Shown piece after piece: positions 55,327 to 64,000 of a stretch of DNA of 64,000 bases. The notes under the pieces are model-generated. The model had not been told where the DNA came from. It saw only the letters and a program-made list of their open reading frames with translations, and made no database searches. Each line of letters starts with the position of its first letter. The stretch's first letter is position 1. The DNA lies in the NCBI GenBank assembly GCA_963711095.1, contig CAVQCX010000030.1, positions 310,001-374,000 of the forward strand. The letters are read 5' to 3'. Source of the DNA: CAVQCX01 sp963711095. Lineage in GTDB: Bacteria; Pseudomonadota; Gammaproteobacteria; Chromatiales; Chromatiaceae. A program made the translations under genes and the position numbers.

Positions 55327-57177
55327 CTACTCCAGCTCCAGCGTCTGAACGACCGGACAGTGATCCGAGAGCGTCTCGTGGCTGAAAGGCGCCTGTCGAT
55401 ACGCCGGCCGTTCGAAGGCGCGCAGGGAGGTGCGCTGCCAAGCCTGCTCATCCAAGACGACGGCGTCGATATAGTCGGTGTAGGACTCGCTGCACCGGCA
55501 CTTCACATAGTCCAGGCCTCCCTGGCGCTTAAGGGCGGCGGTATGCAAGACGGCGCCGGCGGGATTGTTGTCCGAGAGTGCGTTGAAAAGCGCGCCGGGG
55601 GCATCATCCGGCCCACCCGGTCTGCTCTCGGCGGTGGCGTTGAAGTGGCGATTGAAGTCCCCGAGGATGACCACGGGCTCGCGCGCGGCTTCCTGGGCGT
55701 CCAGCCAACGCTCCAGTATGCCGACCTGTTGGCGCAGGGTCTTGCAGACCGGGTCGTCCGCGTCGAGCGGCTTGGTGAAGCACCCGGATTTGAGGTGCAC
55801 CGAGAGCAGGCGCATTTCGTTCGGTGTGTCCGGAAAGAGCGTCACCACGGCGCCGGCTCGGGATTGCCCGTTCACGTCCAAGGCCGTGAGATGGGGGCCG
55901 CACCGAAAGGGGATGCCCTGGCGCAGCGCGAACCCGGTTTTCTGGGGATGCGCCCGGTCTATGAAGCAGAAATTGTAATCCGGGAACACCTCGGCAGCCG
56001 GCGCGGGACCGTCGACCTCCTGCAAGGCGACCACGTCGGCCTTCAGGACCCGATCGGCGTAACGACGCAGCTGCCGGAGATCCGTCTCCGAGCGTTTCCT
56101 GACGTTGCATGGGATGCCCCGGACATCGGATGGCGGCTGCTCAGCGCTGCAGCTCGGCGCCATGACCGCGAAGTCTTCCGGCCTGATCAGCCAGTCCATG
56201 TTCCATGAGGCGATCCTGATGGACTTGACGGGCTGTAATCGGGCCGTGATCAGCTTTTCGTACTTGGCCGTGTCACGTTCCTGGTAACAGCGCGGGCTTT
56301 CCTTGTCGGTCTCCGAACATCCCGCCAGAGCGCGCTCCCAGGACCCATAAACGGGGTTCGGGAGCAGGAACCACTGGGAGCCAAACCTTCCCCGCCACGG
56401 GTCCGCGGCTGCCTGGGGCGCATCGCTCACTGGGACATCGACCGAACGGCTGTCGCGCAGCGCCTGCACCTGGTCCCCGGTGAGAAAGTCTCCGAGATCA
56501 TCGCCGAGCAGCATCACTACCTTGACTTTGTACTGTTCGGCGATGAAGCGGCGTCGCGCCGACTTGTCTGCGCTCTCCCAGGCGGTCTGGTCATTGCGAA
56601 ACAAGAAGGCCTTGGGATCATCGGCATAGGGCAAGCCCAGGCGCTTGGCCAGCGCAATGGTTGCGACCCGCTGGGGACACGAGGGGTGCGGGTAGCGCTC
56701 GGGCCGATCGGTGTCAGGACAGGCCCGGTTGGTCACATAGAAGATGCGGTAGCCCGCGGCGGCGGCGTCTTGCAGAAAGTCCAGGGCGCCCGCCACCAGA
56801 CCGGCTTCTCCGGCGTCGACCCAGCTGTTCCACGTCTGTCTTCCAAACCATCCCAGTTTCTTTACCAGGTCGGCCTGGTACCGGGAGTTGTCGAGAACGG
56901 TCTCGTCGAGGTCCAGGACAATAGCGGCTTGCGCATCCTCGGGCGTGACCGGGACCCCGGGGTCGGCGAGCGCGCTCGGCCGGGATCTTGCCGTCGACAA
57001 TGCCGCGTCCGCCGCTTTGTAGACCTGTGCCGTGGAGTAGGCATACTCATGGGCGGTCTGCATCCAGAGCGTCGCGTTGAGCCCTTCTCGGCCGTCCACC
57101 GGTGGCTGGTCGCTCCCCAGGCTCGCGGATGTGTACCCGAGGAGCGCGGCGGCAACGGCGGCAACAGCGCGGTACAT
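55327..57177 (-). CDS. secreted fusion of HAD acid phosphatase and endonuclease/exonuclease/phosphatase domain
   Basis: A 616-residue protein with a signal peptide (AVAAVAAALLGYTSASLGS). Residues 30-300 are a HAD class B/C-type acid phosphatase like lipoprotein e(P4) (ATLWMQTAHEYAYSTAQVY, catalytic DLDETVLDN, FYVTNRACP, LLGDDLGDFL), though without an obvious lipobox. Residues 318-616 are an EEP domain (IRIASWNMDWLI, VALQEVDG, VVILGDFNRHF, TLSDHCPVVQ) that would cleave nucleic acid or phosphodiesters. It could degrade extracellular nucleic acids or nucleotides in the periplasm. I know the two domains separately, and the fusion is unusual. Monocistronic. Confidence 0.85.
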   Translation of the reverse strand: MYRAVAAVAAALLGYTSASLGSDQPPVDGREGLNATLWMQTAHEYAYSTAQVYKAADAALSTARSRPSALADPGVPVTPEDAQAAIVLDLDETVLDNSRYQADLVKKLGWFGRQTWNSWVDAGEAGLVAGALDFLQDAAAAGYRIFYVTNRACPDTDRPERYPHPSCPQRVATIALAKRLGLPYADDPKAFLFRNDQTAWESADKSARRRFIAEQYKVKVVMLLGDDLGDFLTGDQVQALRDSRSVDVPVSDAPQAAADPWRGRFGSQWFLLPNPVYGSWERALAGCSETDKESPRCYQERDTAKYEKLITARLQPVKSIRIASWNMDWLIRPEDFAVMAPSCSAEQPPSDVRGIPCNVRKRSETDLRQLRRYADRVLKADVVALQEVDGPAPAAEVFPDYNFCFIDRAHPQKTGFALRQGIPFRCGPHLTALDVNGQSRAGAVVTLFPDTPNEMRLLSVHLKSGCFTKPLDADDPVCKTLRQQVGILERWLDAQEAAREPVVILGDFNRHFNATAESRPGGPDDAPGALFNALSDNNPAGAVLHTAALKRQGGLDYVKCRCSESYTDYIDAVVLDEQAWQRTSLRAFERPAYRQAPFSHETLSDHCPVVQTLELE

Positions 57178-57652
57178 CCTGGCCTCCCATGGTCATGTTG
57201 ATCGTCAGCCGATTATCTGCGTAAACGCGGTGGGCGGGGTGGGTAGATTACCGCGACAAGCGCTATGCCCTACGAAAGTGCGGGGTTTGCTCTTTCGCGT
57301 CCGTGGGATATGCTTCGACGGTCGGCTCGATTTCGGGGCAAGATCGGCACGCCACCCGGCTCGATTGTCTCCAAGGCCCCGCGTCGCTGGGATCTAGAAC
57401 GGACTGAGTCAGAAGTCACTTGGGCGCGCACCGTGGCGGTCGGATGCGCGAGGGGAGTGCTTGGCAGCCCTGGAGGGGCATCCCTCCGCGGGCTCGAATC
57501 CGATCTTCGCTGCCCGTCATGCCGGAAAAGATTCGGGCACCGGGAGTCCCGCCGGCCGGTGCAGGGGCCATATCAGGGAGTGGACATCCCCGAGGGGGCG
57601 CTGCTCCATGTTGGCATCGCCGAGCTGTGACCGAGCCACCATTTGACAGCCA
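57178..57652. promoter_or_regulatory. region between HAD-EEP gene and uvrY
   Basis: This gap between divergent genes holds the tRNA-like remnant at 57430-57525. The rest (57190-57420) shows no gene. Promoters for both neighbours must lie here, but no boxes are clear. Confidence 0.35.
57430..57525 (+). pseudogene. tRNA-Ser-like remnant
   Basis: The stretch GGAGGGGCATCCCTCCGCGG followed by GCTCGAATCC parallels the variable arm and T-arm of the intact tRNA-Ser at 47648 (GAGGGGCGACCCTCCGTGGG, TTCGAATCC). The upstream part (GTGGCGGTCGGATGC) loosely matches the D-arm, but the acceptor stem does not pair and there is no CCA. It may be a decayed tRNA or an attachment-site scar. Confidence 0.35.
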
Positions 57653-58315
57653 ATGATCAAAGTCTTGCTGGTCGACGATCACGAGCTGGTTCGGACCGGC
57701 TTCCGCCGTATCCTTGAATCCGCAACCGATGTGTGCGTGGTGGGGGAGGCCGCGAGCGGTGAAGAGGCGCTGGAGAAAGTCGGCAAGTGCCTTCCGGATC
57801 TGGTCCTTATGGATCTGAGCATGCCGGGCATCGGCGGCATCGAGGCCACGCGGCGCATCCGCCGCTTTCACTCTGGGATCCAGGTCATCGCAGTCACGGT
57901 TCACACCGACGACCCTTTTCCGAGCCGGCTGCACGAGGCCGGTGCCCTGGGCTACCTCACCAAGGGCTGCAATGCCGAAGAAATGCTGGAAGCGATCCGG
58001 TGCGTCGCACGCGGCAAGCCGTTCATATCGGCCGACGTGGCGCGCCGGCTGACGCTGGCCAATCTCCAGGGGCGGCCGCCCGGGGAGCCTTTGCAGGTGC
58101 TCTCCGCGCGCGAGCTCCAGGTGATGATGATGATCGTCAAGGGCAACCGGAACCAGGACATAGCGGACGCGCTCTGTCTGAGCCCGAAGACCATCAGCAC
58201 CTACCGACAGCGCCTGTACGAGAAGCTCGGCGTCGAGAACGACGTGGAGCTCACCCACCTGGCCATACGCCACGGTCTCGCCTCCGTCGAAGAGCAGCCC
58301 CTGAGAGCCGGCTGA
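57653..58315 (+). CDS. uvrY: UvrY/GacA-type response regulator
   Basis: A 220-residue NarL/FixJ-family regulator. The receiver domain has LLVDDHELVR and phosphoacceptor D54 in LVLMDLSMPGIGG. The C-terminal LuxR HTH is LSARELQVMMMIVKGNRNQD, then IADALCLSPKTISTYRQRLY. With BarA, such regulators activate csr small RNAs. The position just before uvrC and pgsA is the conserved location. Confidence 0.94.
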   Translation: MIKVLLVDDHELVRTGFRRILESATDVCVVGEAASGEEALEKVGKCLPDLVLMDLSMPGIGGIEATRRIRRFHSGIQVIAVTVHTDDPFPSRLHEAGALGYLTKGCNAEEMLEAIRCVARGKPFISADVARRLTLANLQGRPPGEPLQVLSARELQVMMMIVKGNRNQDIADALCLSPKTISTYRQRLYEKLGVENDVELTHLAIRHGLASVEEQPLRAG

Positions 58316-58582
58316 AGCGGGCTGCCCGCTGGTGGCCGGAGAGCCCGTCCGCCGATCAGCGCTTCTGCACCACCTACCTCGAGCACTGACCGCCCGATGC
58401 GCGCGCAGCCAGGCTCGACCCGGCATGCCGGGCCTCCCCCGTGCTCGGCTGCCGATCGATCCATCTGCTTTGGGGCGGTCTCGCCCGCTCGCCCCCGCTT
58501 GCGTTACCCGCCCTGACAACCACACCGGCGACGCGCGCTGGTCGGCTGGTGAGGCCCCGCGGCGAAAACCTATACTGGTCCC

Positions 58583-60413
58583 ATGCCCGTAACCGCTGCC
58601 GACGAGCCGTTCGATCACCAGCCCCTGCTCAGGCACCTGCCCGGGCGTCCCGGGGTCTATCGCATGATCGATGCGAGCGGGCAGGTGCTCTACGTCGGCA
58701 AGGCCAAAGACCTCAGGCGCAGGGTGAGCAGCTATTTCTCGCGATCCCTGAATACCCGCCTGCAGAGCATGACGGCGCAGATCCGCGACATTCAGGTGGC
58801 GGTGACGCAGACCGAGGCCGAGGCGCTGATCCTCGAGAACAACCTGATCAAGTCCCTCAAGCCGCGCTACAATGTACTGTTGCGTGACGACAAGAGCTAC
58901 CCGTATATCTTTCTCTCGGCGGGCCCCTTTCCCAGGCTCGCCTTCCACCGCGGCAGCCGCCGTGCAGCGGGACGCTACTTCGGACCTTATCCGAGCGCCG
59001 GCGCAGTGCGCCAGACACTGCATCTGCTGCAGAAGCTCTTCCCCGTACGCCAGTGCGAGGACAGCTTCTTTCAGAACCGCTCGCGACCTTGCCTGCAGCA
59101 CCAGATCAAACGCTGCACCGCGCCCTGCGTCGGGCTGGTCACCCCGGTCGACTATGGGGCGGACGTGGCCGATACGGTGCTGTTTCTCGAAGGCAGGACG
59201 AACCAGGTGATCGCAGGCATGGTCGAGCGCATGGAGGCCGCCGCAGCGCAGCTCGCCTTCGAGCAGGCCGCCCGCCTGCGCGACCAGATCGCCACCCTGC
59301 AGCGCGTACAGGAGCGCCAGTACGTGAGCGGCGAGCGCGGAGACCTGGACATCCTGGCCTGTGTCGTGCAGGGCGGTCTGGCCTGCATCCAGGTGTTCTT
59401 CGTGCGCGCCGGCCGTAATCTGGGCAACAAGGCGTTCTTTCCGCGCGCCCCCGAGGGCACCGATCCCGGGGCGGTGATCTCGGCATTCATCGCCCAGCAT
59501 TATCTCGGGGCTCAGGTGCCCGCGGAGATCCTGGTCAGCCAGCCTCCGGAGGATGCGGCGGTGCTCGAGTCCGTGCTCGGTCAGCAGGCGGGCCACCGGG
59601 TGCGGATCAGCTCCCGGGTCCGCGGCGAGCGGGCCCGCTGGGTGGCAATGGCCCGGCAGAACGCGGAGCTCGCGCTCGAAGGGCGGTTGGCTAACCGCTC
59701 GGGGATGCGCGAGCGCCTCGAAGCGCTGCAGGCCGCCCTGGACCTGGATGAGCCGCCATCGCGGCTGGAGTGTTTCGATATCAGCCACACGGCCGGCGAG
59801 GCTCACAGTGGCCTCCTGCGTGGTGTTCGATACCGAAGGCCCCGCCAAGGCCGACTACCGGCGGTTCAACATCGATGGGGTTGTGCCCGGGGACGACTAC
59901 GGCGCCATGGAGCAGGCCGTGACGCGCCGCTATCGGCGTCTGGTGGCGGGGGAGGCGCGTATGCCCGACCTGCTCCTGATCGACGGCGGCAGGGGCCAGC
60001 TCAAGGCGGCGGCAGGGGTGCTCGCGGAGCTCGGCGTGAACGGCGTGGGTCTGGTGGGTGTGGCCAAGGGCTCGGCGCGCAGGCCCGGGATGGAGCGACT
60101 GTTCTTGTTGGGCCGCGAGGCGCCCATTATACTGGCACCTGACTCGCTCGGACTGCACCTGATCCAGCAGATCCGCGACGAGGCGCACCGATTCGCGATC
60201 ACCGGCCATCGCCAGCGCCGCGCCCGCAGCCGCAAGACTTCGCCGCTCGAGGGGCTGTCCGGCGTCGGACCCAAGCGACGTCAGCGTCTGCTCCAGCAGT
60301 TCGGTGGGCTCCAGGGGATTGCCCGCGCCGGCAAAGAGGATCTGGCTCGGGTGGAAGGTATCAGCCCTCGGCTCGCCGAGCAGATCTACGAGGCTTTTCA
60401 CGGCGAAGCCTGA
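58583..60413 (+). pseudogene. uvrC: excinuclease ABC subunit C, one frameshift
   Basis: From ATG 58583, the GIY-YIG domain (RPGVYRMIDASGQVLYVGKA), the UvrB-binding region and the first part of the RNase-H-like domain (RLECFDISHTAGEA) are intact. From TVASCVVFDTEGPAKADYRR on, the gene is in the next frame and ends with the two HhH motifs (GLSGVGPKRRQRLLQQFGG, VEGISPRLAEQIYEAF). Removing one base near 59804 restores about 609 residues. All motifs are otherwise perfect, so a sequencing insertion is likely. UvrC makes both incisions in nucleotide excision repair. Confidence 0.92.
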
Positions 60414-60421
60414 GCGTCGCG

Positions 60422-60997
60422 ATGATCCTGAGCATCCCCAATCTTCTGACCCTGCTGCGGATCCTGCTGGTGCCGGTGTTCCTCGGCCTGTTCTATCTGC
60501 CGGTCAGCTGGTCGGCCCAGGCCTGTGCCTATGTGTTCGCGGCCGCCGCAGTGACCGATTGGCTCGATGGCTATCTGGCGCGCCGGCTCCGGCAGATCTC
60601 GCCCTTCGGCGCGTTTCTCGATCCGGTGGCCGACAAGCTGATGGTCGCCGCGGCCCTGGTGCTGCTGGTGGAGCGGGATCCCAGCCCACTGCTGGCCATT
60701 CCCGCGCTGGTCATCATCGGTCGGGAGATCACCATCTCGGCTCTGCGCGAATGGATGGCCGAGGTCGGGGAGCGCGCGCGGGTAGCCGTCTCGGCAGTGG
60801 GCAAGTTCAAGACCGCCGCGCAGATGGTGGCCATCTTCCTGATGATCTACCATGATCCGCTGCTCGGCGCGCCCTCGTACACCATCGGCTACGTTCTGCT
60901 CTACGTCGCCGTGATCCTCACGCTATGGTCCATGTTCATGTATGTACGAGGCGCCTGGCCCACGCTCAGCGCCGACACCTGGCAGGGTCGGTCCTAG
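60422..60997 (+). CDS. pgsA: CDP-diacylglycerol-glycerol-3-phosphate 3-phosphatidyltransferase
   Basis: A 191-residue inner-membrane enzyme making phosphatidylglycerol phosphate. The CDP-alcohol phosphatidyltransferase motif is DWLDGYLARR followed by GAFLDPVADK. MILSIPNLLTLLRILLVPVF is the standard N-terminus. There are about four to six helices. It starts eight bases after uvrC, the conserved uvrC-pgsA pair. Confidence 0.95.
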   Translation: MILSIPNLLTLLRILLVPVFLGLFYLPVSWSAQACAYVFAAAAVTDWLDGYLARRLRQISPFGAFLDPVADKLMVAAALVLLVERDPSPLLAIPALVIIGREITISALREWMAEVGERARVAVSAVGKFKTAAQMVAIFLMIYHDPLLGAPSYTIGYVLLYVAVILTLWSMFMYVRGAWPTLSADTWQGRS

Positions 60998-61043
60998 CTT
61001 GACAGTGGGGGAGCAGCGATTACAATACTGTCCGTTCAGGAAG

Positions 61044-61119
<76 letters not shown>

Positions 61120-61131
61120 GTTTGCCATGAG

Positions 61132-61158
61132 CCCCGCTCCCAAAAGGCGGGGTTTTTT
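61132..61158 (+). terminator. intrinsic terminator-like hairpin after tRNA-Gly
   Basis: CCCCGC-tcccaaaag-GCGGGG is followed directly by TTTTTT, a textbook rho-independent terminator located between tRNA-Gly and tRNA-Cys. The latter two tRNAs may be expressed by readthrough or their own promoter. Confidence 0.8.
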
Positions 61159-61189
61159 GCGACAGAGCGCCGCAAATTCCAAGTTCGAA

Positions 61190-61263
61190 GGCTGAGTGGC
61201 AGAGTGGTCATGCAGCGGCCTGCAAAGCCGTGTACCTCGGTTCGATTCCGGGCTCAGCCTCCA
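61190..61263 (+). tRNA. cysT: tRNA-Cys (anticodon GCA)
   Basis: A 74-base tRNA with acceptor GGCTGAG/CTCAGCC, anticodon loop CCTGCAAAG, T-loop GGTTCGATTCC, ending TCCA. Its place between tRNA-Gly and tRNA-Leu is conserved. Confidence 0.97.
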
Positions 61264-61292
61264 CCTTGCTCCCGCAAGCCAATTCGACCCCG

Positions 61293-61380
61293 GCCCGGGT
61301 GGCGGAATCGGTAGACGCAGCGGACTTAAAATCCGCCGGCCGTTCAGGCTGTGCCGGTTCAAGTCCGGCCCCGGGCACCA
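61293..61380 (+). tRNA. leuZ: tRNA-Leu (anticodon TAA)
   Basis: An 88-base type II tRNA with acceptor GCCCGGG/CCCGGGC, D-arm GCGGAATCGGTAGACGC, anticodon loop CTTAAAA, long variable arm GCCGGCCGTTCAGGCTGT and T-loop GGTTCAAGTCC, ending ACCA. It is the probable attachment site of the island that follows. Confidence 0.97.
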
Positions 61381-61508
61381 TTGACCCCTCCAGAGCAGTC
61401 CGTAACGCCTTGATTGTTCAAGCAGTTGGTGGCGACTGCTCGTTTTAAGCAGCGTAGATCGGTCCCGTCCCCCGGGACGACGGGAAATCTACCCGCACCA
61501 GGCCCGCC
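61381..61508. other. tRNA-Leu to integrase spacer (putative att region)
   Basis: There is no gene here. Integrase genes normally lie 50-300 bases from the tRNA they target, as in this layout. A second copy of the tRNA 3' end, the other attachment site, is not visible in the window. Confidence 0.4.
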
Positions 61509-61605
61509 ATGCTTACGGACCAGGAGATCCCGAACACCAAGCCGCGCGCGACCCTATAGCGGGCCCCCGATGGCGACGGGCCGGATCTTGAGGTGTGACG
61601 TCCCA
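61509..61605 (+). pseudogene. tyrosine integrase N-terminal remnant
   Basis: ATG 61509 starts MLTDQEIPNTKPRATL, closely resembling the DUF4102 N-terminus of P4/CP4-57-type integrases (MLTDxxIRNAKPRxKPY). It is followed by a TAG, then RAPDGDGPDLEV, matching LADGGGLYLEV, and another stop. No catalytic domain follows. It is a degraded integrase adjacent to tRNA-Leu. Confidence 0.6.
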
Positions 61606-62334
61606 GGGCGAACGGGTTGCGCCGGCCCGCATGAGGCGTCTGGAGGCACTGGCCGGGCAGGGGCCTATCCCCGCGGGTAAAGGGGAACCGAAACAATGGC
61701 AGCAAGCCACCCCCCGCAAGAGTCACAGCTGATCCCGCAGCTCATCACCGGGTCCCCGGTGCGCGCCACCCTCGCCGGCGATGTCCTGCGTTATTCGCCA
61801 TCTATGCGCGGGTTTTCACCACCATCTACACAAGACCGCCCCGTCGAGCTTGCAACTGCAATTTGGACCGCGAAATGGCCCGTCTAAGAGCCAACAACCG
61901 CCCTTTCTGACGCAAATCCTGCGATTAATCAGTAGCTTAGGGCGGTCCTACCCCGGTTACCCGCCATGGGATACCTCCCAATTCGGGACTATCATTAGGG
62001 CGGTCTTTATTGCGCATAGAGGCAGCGCGACCCGGAAGCCAGTCGTAGCCGACGAGCGCACCGGCGCGCCAGTGGCAGGTGGCACGGTATCCCGCGCGCG
62101 CCCTATCGAACATCCCTGCCCTCCGATGCCGTACCTGGCTCATATGGTGGGGCGACCCGGAGCGTTGCTTCGATATGCCGATATCACTGCATGCTTGATA
62201 TTCCAATATCAAAGGTTGCCGGATAATCACCTGTTGGGCATCAAGATGAGCCTTTTGGAACAACTGAAAGCGTTGATCGCTAAACAGCGAGCTGATGCTG
62301 GCTTCGTCAAATTAGGCTCTCACAAGGAACTCTT
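61606..62334. other. island DNA without an identifiable gene
   Basis: A 63-codon frame at 61696-61887 (MAASHPPQESQLIPQLITGS...) has a possible GGGGAA ribosome site but no recognisable family. A longer overlapping frame from 61781 is not protein-like in composition. The GC content drops in this stretch towards the right. Confidence 0.3.
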
Positions 62335-62536
62335 CAAGTCTATGGCGCGGGCCACAGGATTGCCGCCTCAGGCGCTTTACCTCCGAGATCTCCATGCCGC
62401 CGTACTTGAATTTCCAATGGTAGATCGTTATTTCCACCACGCCGTGGCGGCGGGCAAGCGCCGGCACCGAGGCATCGGCTTAATGCTCCTTCAGGATCGA
62501 AATAATCTGCTTTTCGCTGTAACACTTGCGCCTCAT
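62335..62536 (-). pseudogene. IS3-family OrfA remnant
   Basis: Reading left from ATG 62536: MRRKCYSEKQIISILKEH, an in-frame TAA, then ADASVPALARRHGVVEITIY and HWKFKYGGMEISEVKRLRR. This is the HTH protein OrfA of IS3 elements, cut off at about residue 62 and carrying a stop codon. OrfB is absent. Confidence 0.7.
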
Positions 62537-62723
62537 ATGGCGACCTCGTCGCGGTCAACGTACCAGGAAATCCCACATCCCGCATGGATCGGATTACGCG
62601 GGTACGGTCAAAAGAAAGCCATTAGTCACACAGATTCACTAAGAAAACCAATGACTCGTCGAATTCGGCCCATGAAACTCAATGCTGTTGTGATCTGTAA
62701 TGTGCTCAGATAGAGTTTTTGAT

Positions 62724-63653
62724 ATGCGCTATGTATTGTGTAAGCCGAAAGGCGGTTTGAATGATATGCTTTGCCAAATACGTAAGTGCATTGATTATTG
62801 TCGTGTGTACGACCGGTTTCTTTATGTCGATGGGGTTGGGTCCGGCTTCGTTGATGACCTTTCGAAATACTTCGAATTCACAGAGAGCTCGATCGGAAGG
62901 CTGAGCGTGAGTGCTGATGATTACCTCATGTTGAATTCGTTGTCGGTTCAGCCGTGTCGGCTGAGCAACAGGCTAGATACCTACAAGGCGCGGTACAAGA
63001 CTTCTCAACGGCGGAAGTGGCGAAGGCAAGGAATGTATGGCGTCCTTGCTGAGGTGGAATCAGACGCGCCGGTAAGTTTCTATTTTCGGGTGGATCACAA
63101 TGAAAGTGTGCTGGTGCATGATTCCTGCGGCGGTTGTAAGCAGAGCATAGACGCGCTCAGGAGTCTGCGGCTTACGGAGAATGTAGCGGCTATTCTTCGC
63201 AAGACATTAGGTGAACTGCCCGAGTCGTACATCTCAATACATGTGAGAAGCAGTGATAAGCACCTGAAGTGTGATTATCAAGCCTTTTTTGAGCAGCTAG
63301 ATCTGGGATCGTCCGTCAGTAACGTTTACTTAAGTTGCGACCGAAAGGTAGTTCAAGATTATGGAAAAGCGGCTCTCCGCTCATTCAATGTCCTTACATA
63401 CAATGATTTGCCTGATGTGACTGGCAACCTGCACAGTAACACCTCGCTCCCCCGGTGGGAAACCAATATTCATTGCTTGGTGGATTTGATAGTGATGGCC
63501 ATGTCACAACAGATAATCAGGGCGCCTGTGTTTATTGGTCGACGAGGCTTCCTGTTTCTTAAGAGAAAACCCTTTCTTTCTGGATTTGGTTGGTTGGCCG
63601 CTAGGTTGAGCGACGAACCGGAGCTGATTAAGACATTGCTTAGGTATAATTAA
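62724..63653 (+). CDS. putative fucosyltransferase-like glycosyltransferase
   Basis: A 309-residue protein starting ATG 62724 (MRYVLCKPKGGLNDMLCQIR). GGLNDMLCQI near the start and ISIHVRSSDK in the second half recall the GGxxNQ and H-x-R-x-x-D motifs of NodZ/O-fucosyltransferase-type enzymes (GT-B fold). VYLSCDRKVVQDYGKAAL and LPRWETNIHCLVDLIVMAMS are compatible with the C-terminal nucleotide-sugar half. It may fucosylate a surface glycan. Base composition is far lower in GC than the neighbours, indicating transfer. No sugar-synthesis partner is visible. Confidence 0.5.
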   Translation: MRYVLCKPKGGLNDMLCQIRKCIDYCRVYDRFLYVDGVGSGFVDDLSKYFEFTESSIGRLSVSADDYLMLNSLSVQPCRLSNRLDTYKARYKTSQRRKWRRQGMYGVLAEVESDAPVSFYFRVDHNESVLVHDSCGGCKQSIDALRSLRLTENVAAILRKTLGELPESYISIHVRSSDKHLKCDYQAFFEQLDLGSSVSNVYLSCDRKVVQDYGKAALRSFNVLTYNDLPDVTGNLHSNTSLPRWETNIHCLVDLIVMAMSQQIIRAPVFIGRRGFLFLKRKPFLSGFGWLAARLSDEPELIKTLLRYN

Positions 63654-63903
63654 TCCGACAGTCTTTCAACCAATAGTAAATGCTCGTACAAGGCCGGGCA
63701 TCTGTTGTCTGCGAAGTGGGTTAGCTGATCGGGTTCCGAATCTCATCAAAGTAATTGGGTACGGCTCTTCTGCAACGACGCCGGATATCGCAAAAACAAT
63801 GGGTTACGAGCATTTTGGCCGGAGCCGCGTGAGTGAACGGGCCTCACAGGGGGGTGTGAACTTTGAGTGTCAGCAAAAAGCACACCCCGAGGAGACCCCT
63901 TCG
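63654..63903. other. island intergenic DNA
   Basis: No convincing gene is seen. A plus-strand stretch near 63735-63840 (NLIKVIGYGSSATTPDIAKT, then MGYEHFGRSRVSER) is open, but no start or family is evident. The last 40 bases contain GAGGAGA ahead of the next start. Confidence 0.35.
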
Positions 63904-64000
63904 ATGACATGCTACCGCATAGCCGAGCCGCAACACGACAGTCACTATGACGGCGCATATGAGCAGATGGAGACCTTGATCGGCGAGCTGAGAGCCCCCG
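63904..64000 (+). CDS. 5' end of unidentified gene, runs off window
   Basis: ATG 63904 preceded by CGAGGAGACCCC begins MTCYRIAEPQHDSHYDGAYE...IGELRAP, 32 codons to the window edge. The good ribosome site and coding composition support a real gene, but the product cannot be named. Confidence 0.5.
   Translation, partial: MTCYRIAEPQHDSHYDGAYEQMETLIGELRAP

Noticed and set aside
57430..57525. Possible selenocysteine tRNA.
   Set aside because: There is no long acceptor stem and no TCA anticodon loop. Similarity is to tRNA-Ser arms only.
61781..62713. A 310-codon plus-strand frame in the tRNA-Leu island.
   Set aside because: It overlaps an IS3 OrfA remnant on the opposite strand, lacks any recognisable domain and changes composition along its length.

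Overview
The window is a GC-rich chromosomal segment from a gammaproteobacterium. The best support is conserved gene order. cspD, clpS, clpA, infA, bpt, aat, trxB, ftsK, lolA, rarA and serS lie together as in many Gammaproteobacteria. The uvrY/gacA, uvrC, pgsA, tRNA-Gly, tRNA-Cys, tRNA-Leu cluster is arranged exactly as around E. coli glyW-cysT-leuZ. A cysteine-less DsrC-like protein, a hemerythrin and an NnrS remnant would suit a sulfur- or nitrogen-cycling lineage such as the Chromatiales, but that placement is an inference.

Layout: (1) 0-5.3 kb holds an acetyltransferase, the ribosomal oxygenase roxA, purB, and divergent secreted gamma-glutamyltransferase ggt. (2) 5.3-12 kb is accessory: a 97-bp-period palindromic repeat array, a DUF4062-SUMF protein, an RHH-GNAT toxin-antitoxin pair, a HEPN (Abi-like) gene, a structured-RNA region resembling the 5' part of a group II intron, and miniature elements. 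(3) 12-17 kb carries a lysR gene, a DUF488 gene and an apparent operon of DsrC-like fusion, ptsP, hemerythrin and a broken nnrS-like gene. (4) 17.7-29.5 kb has acnA, the creBCD two-component operon, a PlsC/glycosyltransferase/PAP2 lipid operon, hflD, mnmA and a Nudix gene. (5) 29.6-47.4 kb is core: icd, cspD, clpS-clpA, infA, bpt, aat, a COG3146 gene, trxB, ald, ftsK, lolA, rarA, crcB, DUF190, serS, a CDGSH gene and yccA. (6) 47.6-55.2 kb, starting at tRNA-Ser, is a decayed defence/toxin island with several deletion chimeras, one intact Phd/DUF3368 pair, a D12 methylase and a HicBA pair. (7) 55.3-61.4 kb has a secreted HAD-EEP fusion, uvrY, uvrC, pgsA and three tRNAs. (8) 61.4-64 kb is a low-GC island beginning at tRNA-Leu with an integrase remnant, an IS3 remnant and an unusual putative fucosyltransferase-like gene.

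Functional links: ClpS, ClpA, Bpt and Aat form a complete bacterial N-degron module. MnmA and HflD sit with a Nudix hydrolase. CrcB is coupled to DUF190. The DsrC-like/PtsP/hemerythrin/NnrS operon may couple nitric oxide or redox stress to phosphotransfer signalling, but this is inferred from context only.

Data quality: eleven otherwise well-preserved genes or gene fragments are interrupted by a frameshift, including the essential serS (twice) and lolA. Every shift is resolved by removing one base. This uniform +1 bias points to insertion errors in the assembly more than to real pseudogenes. Those genes are annotated here as single broken features.
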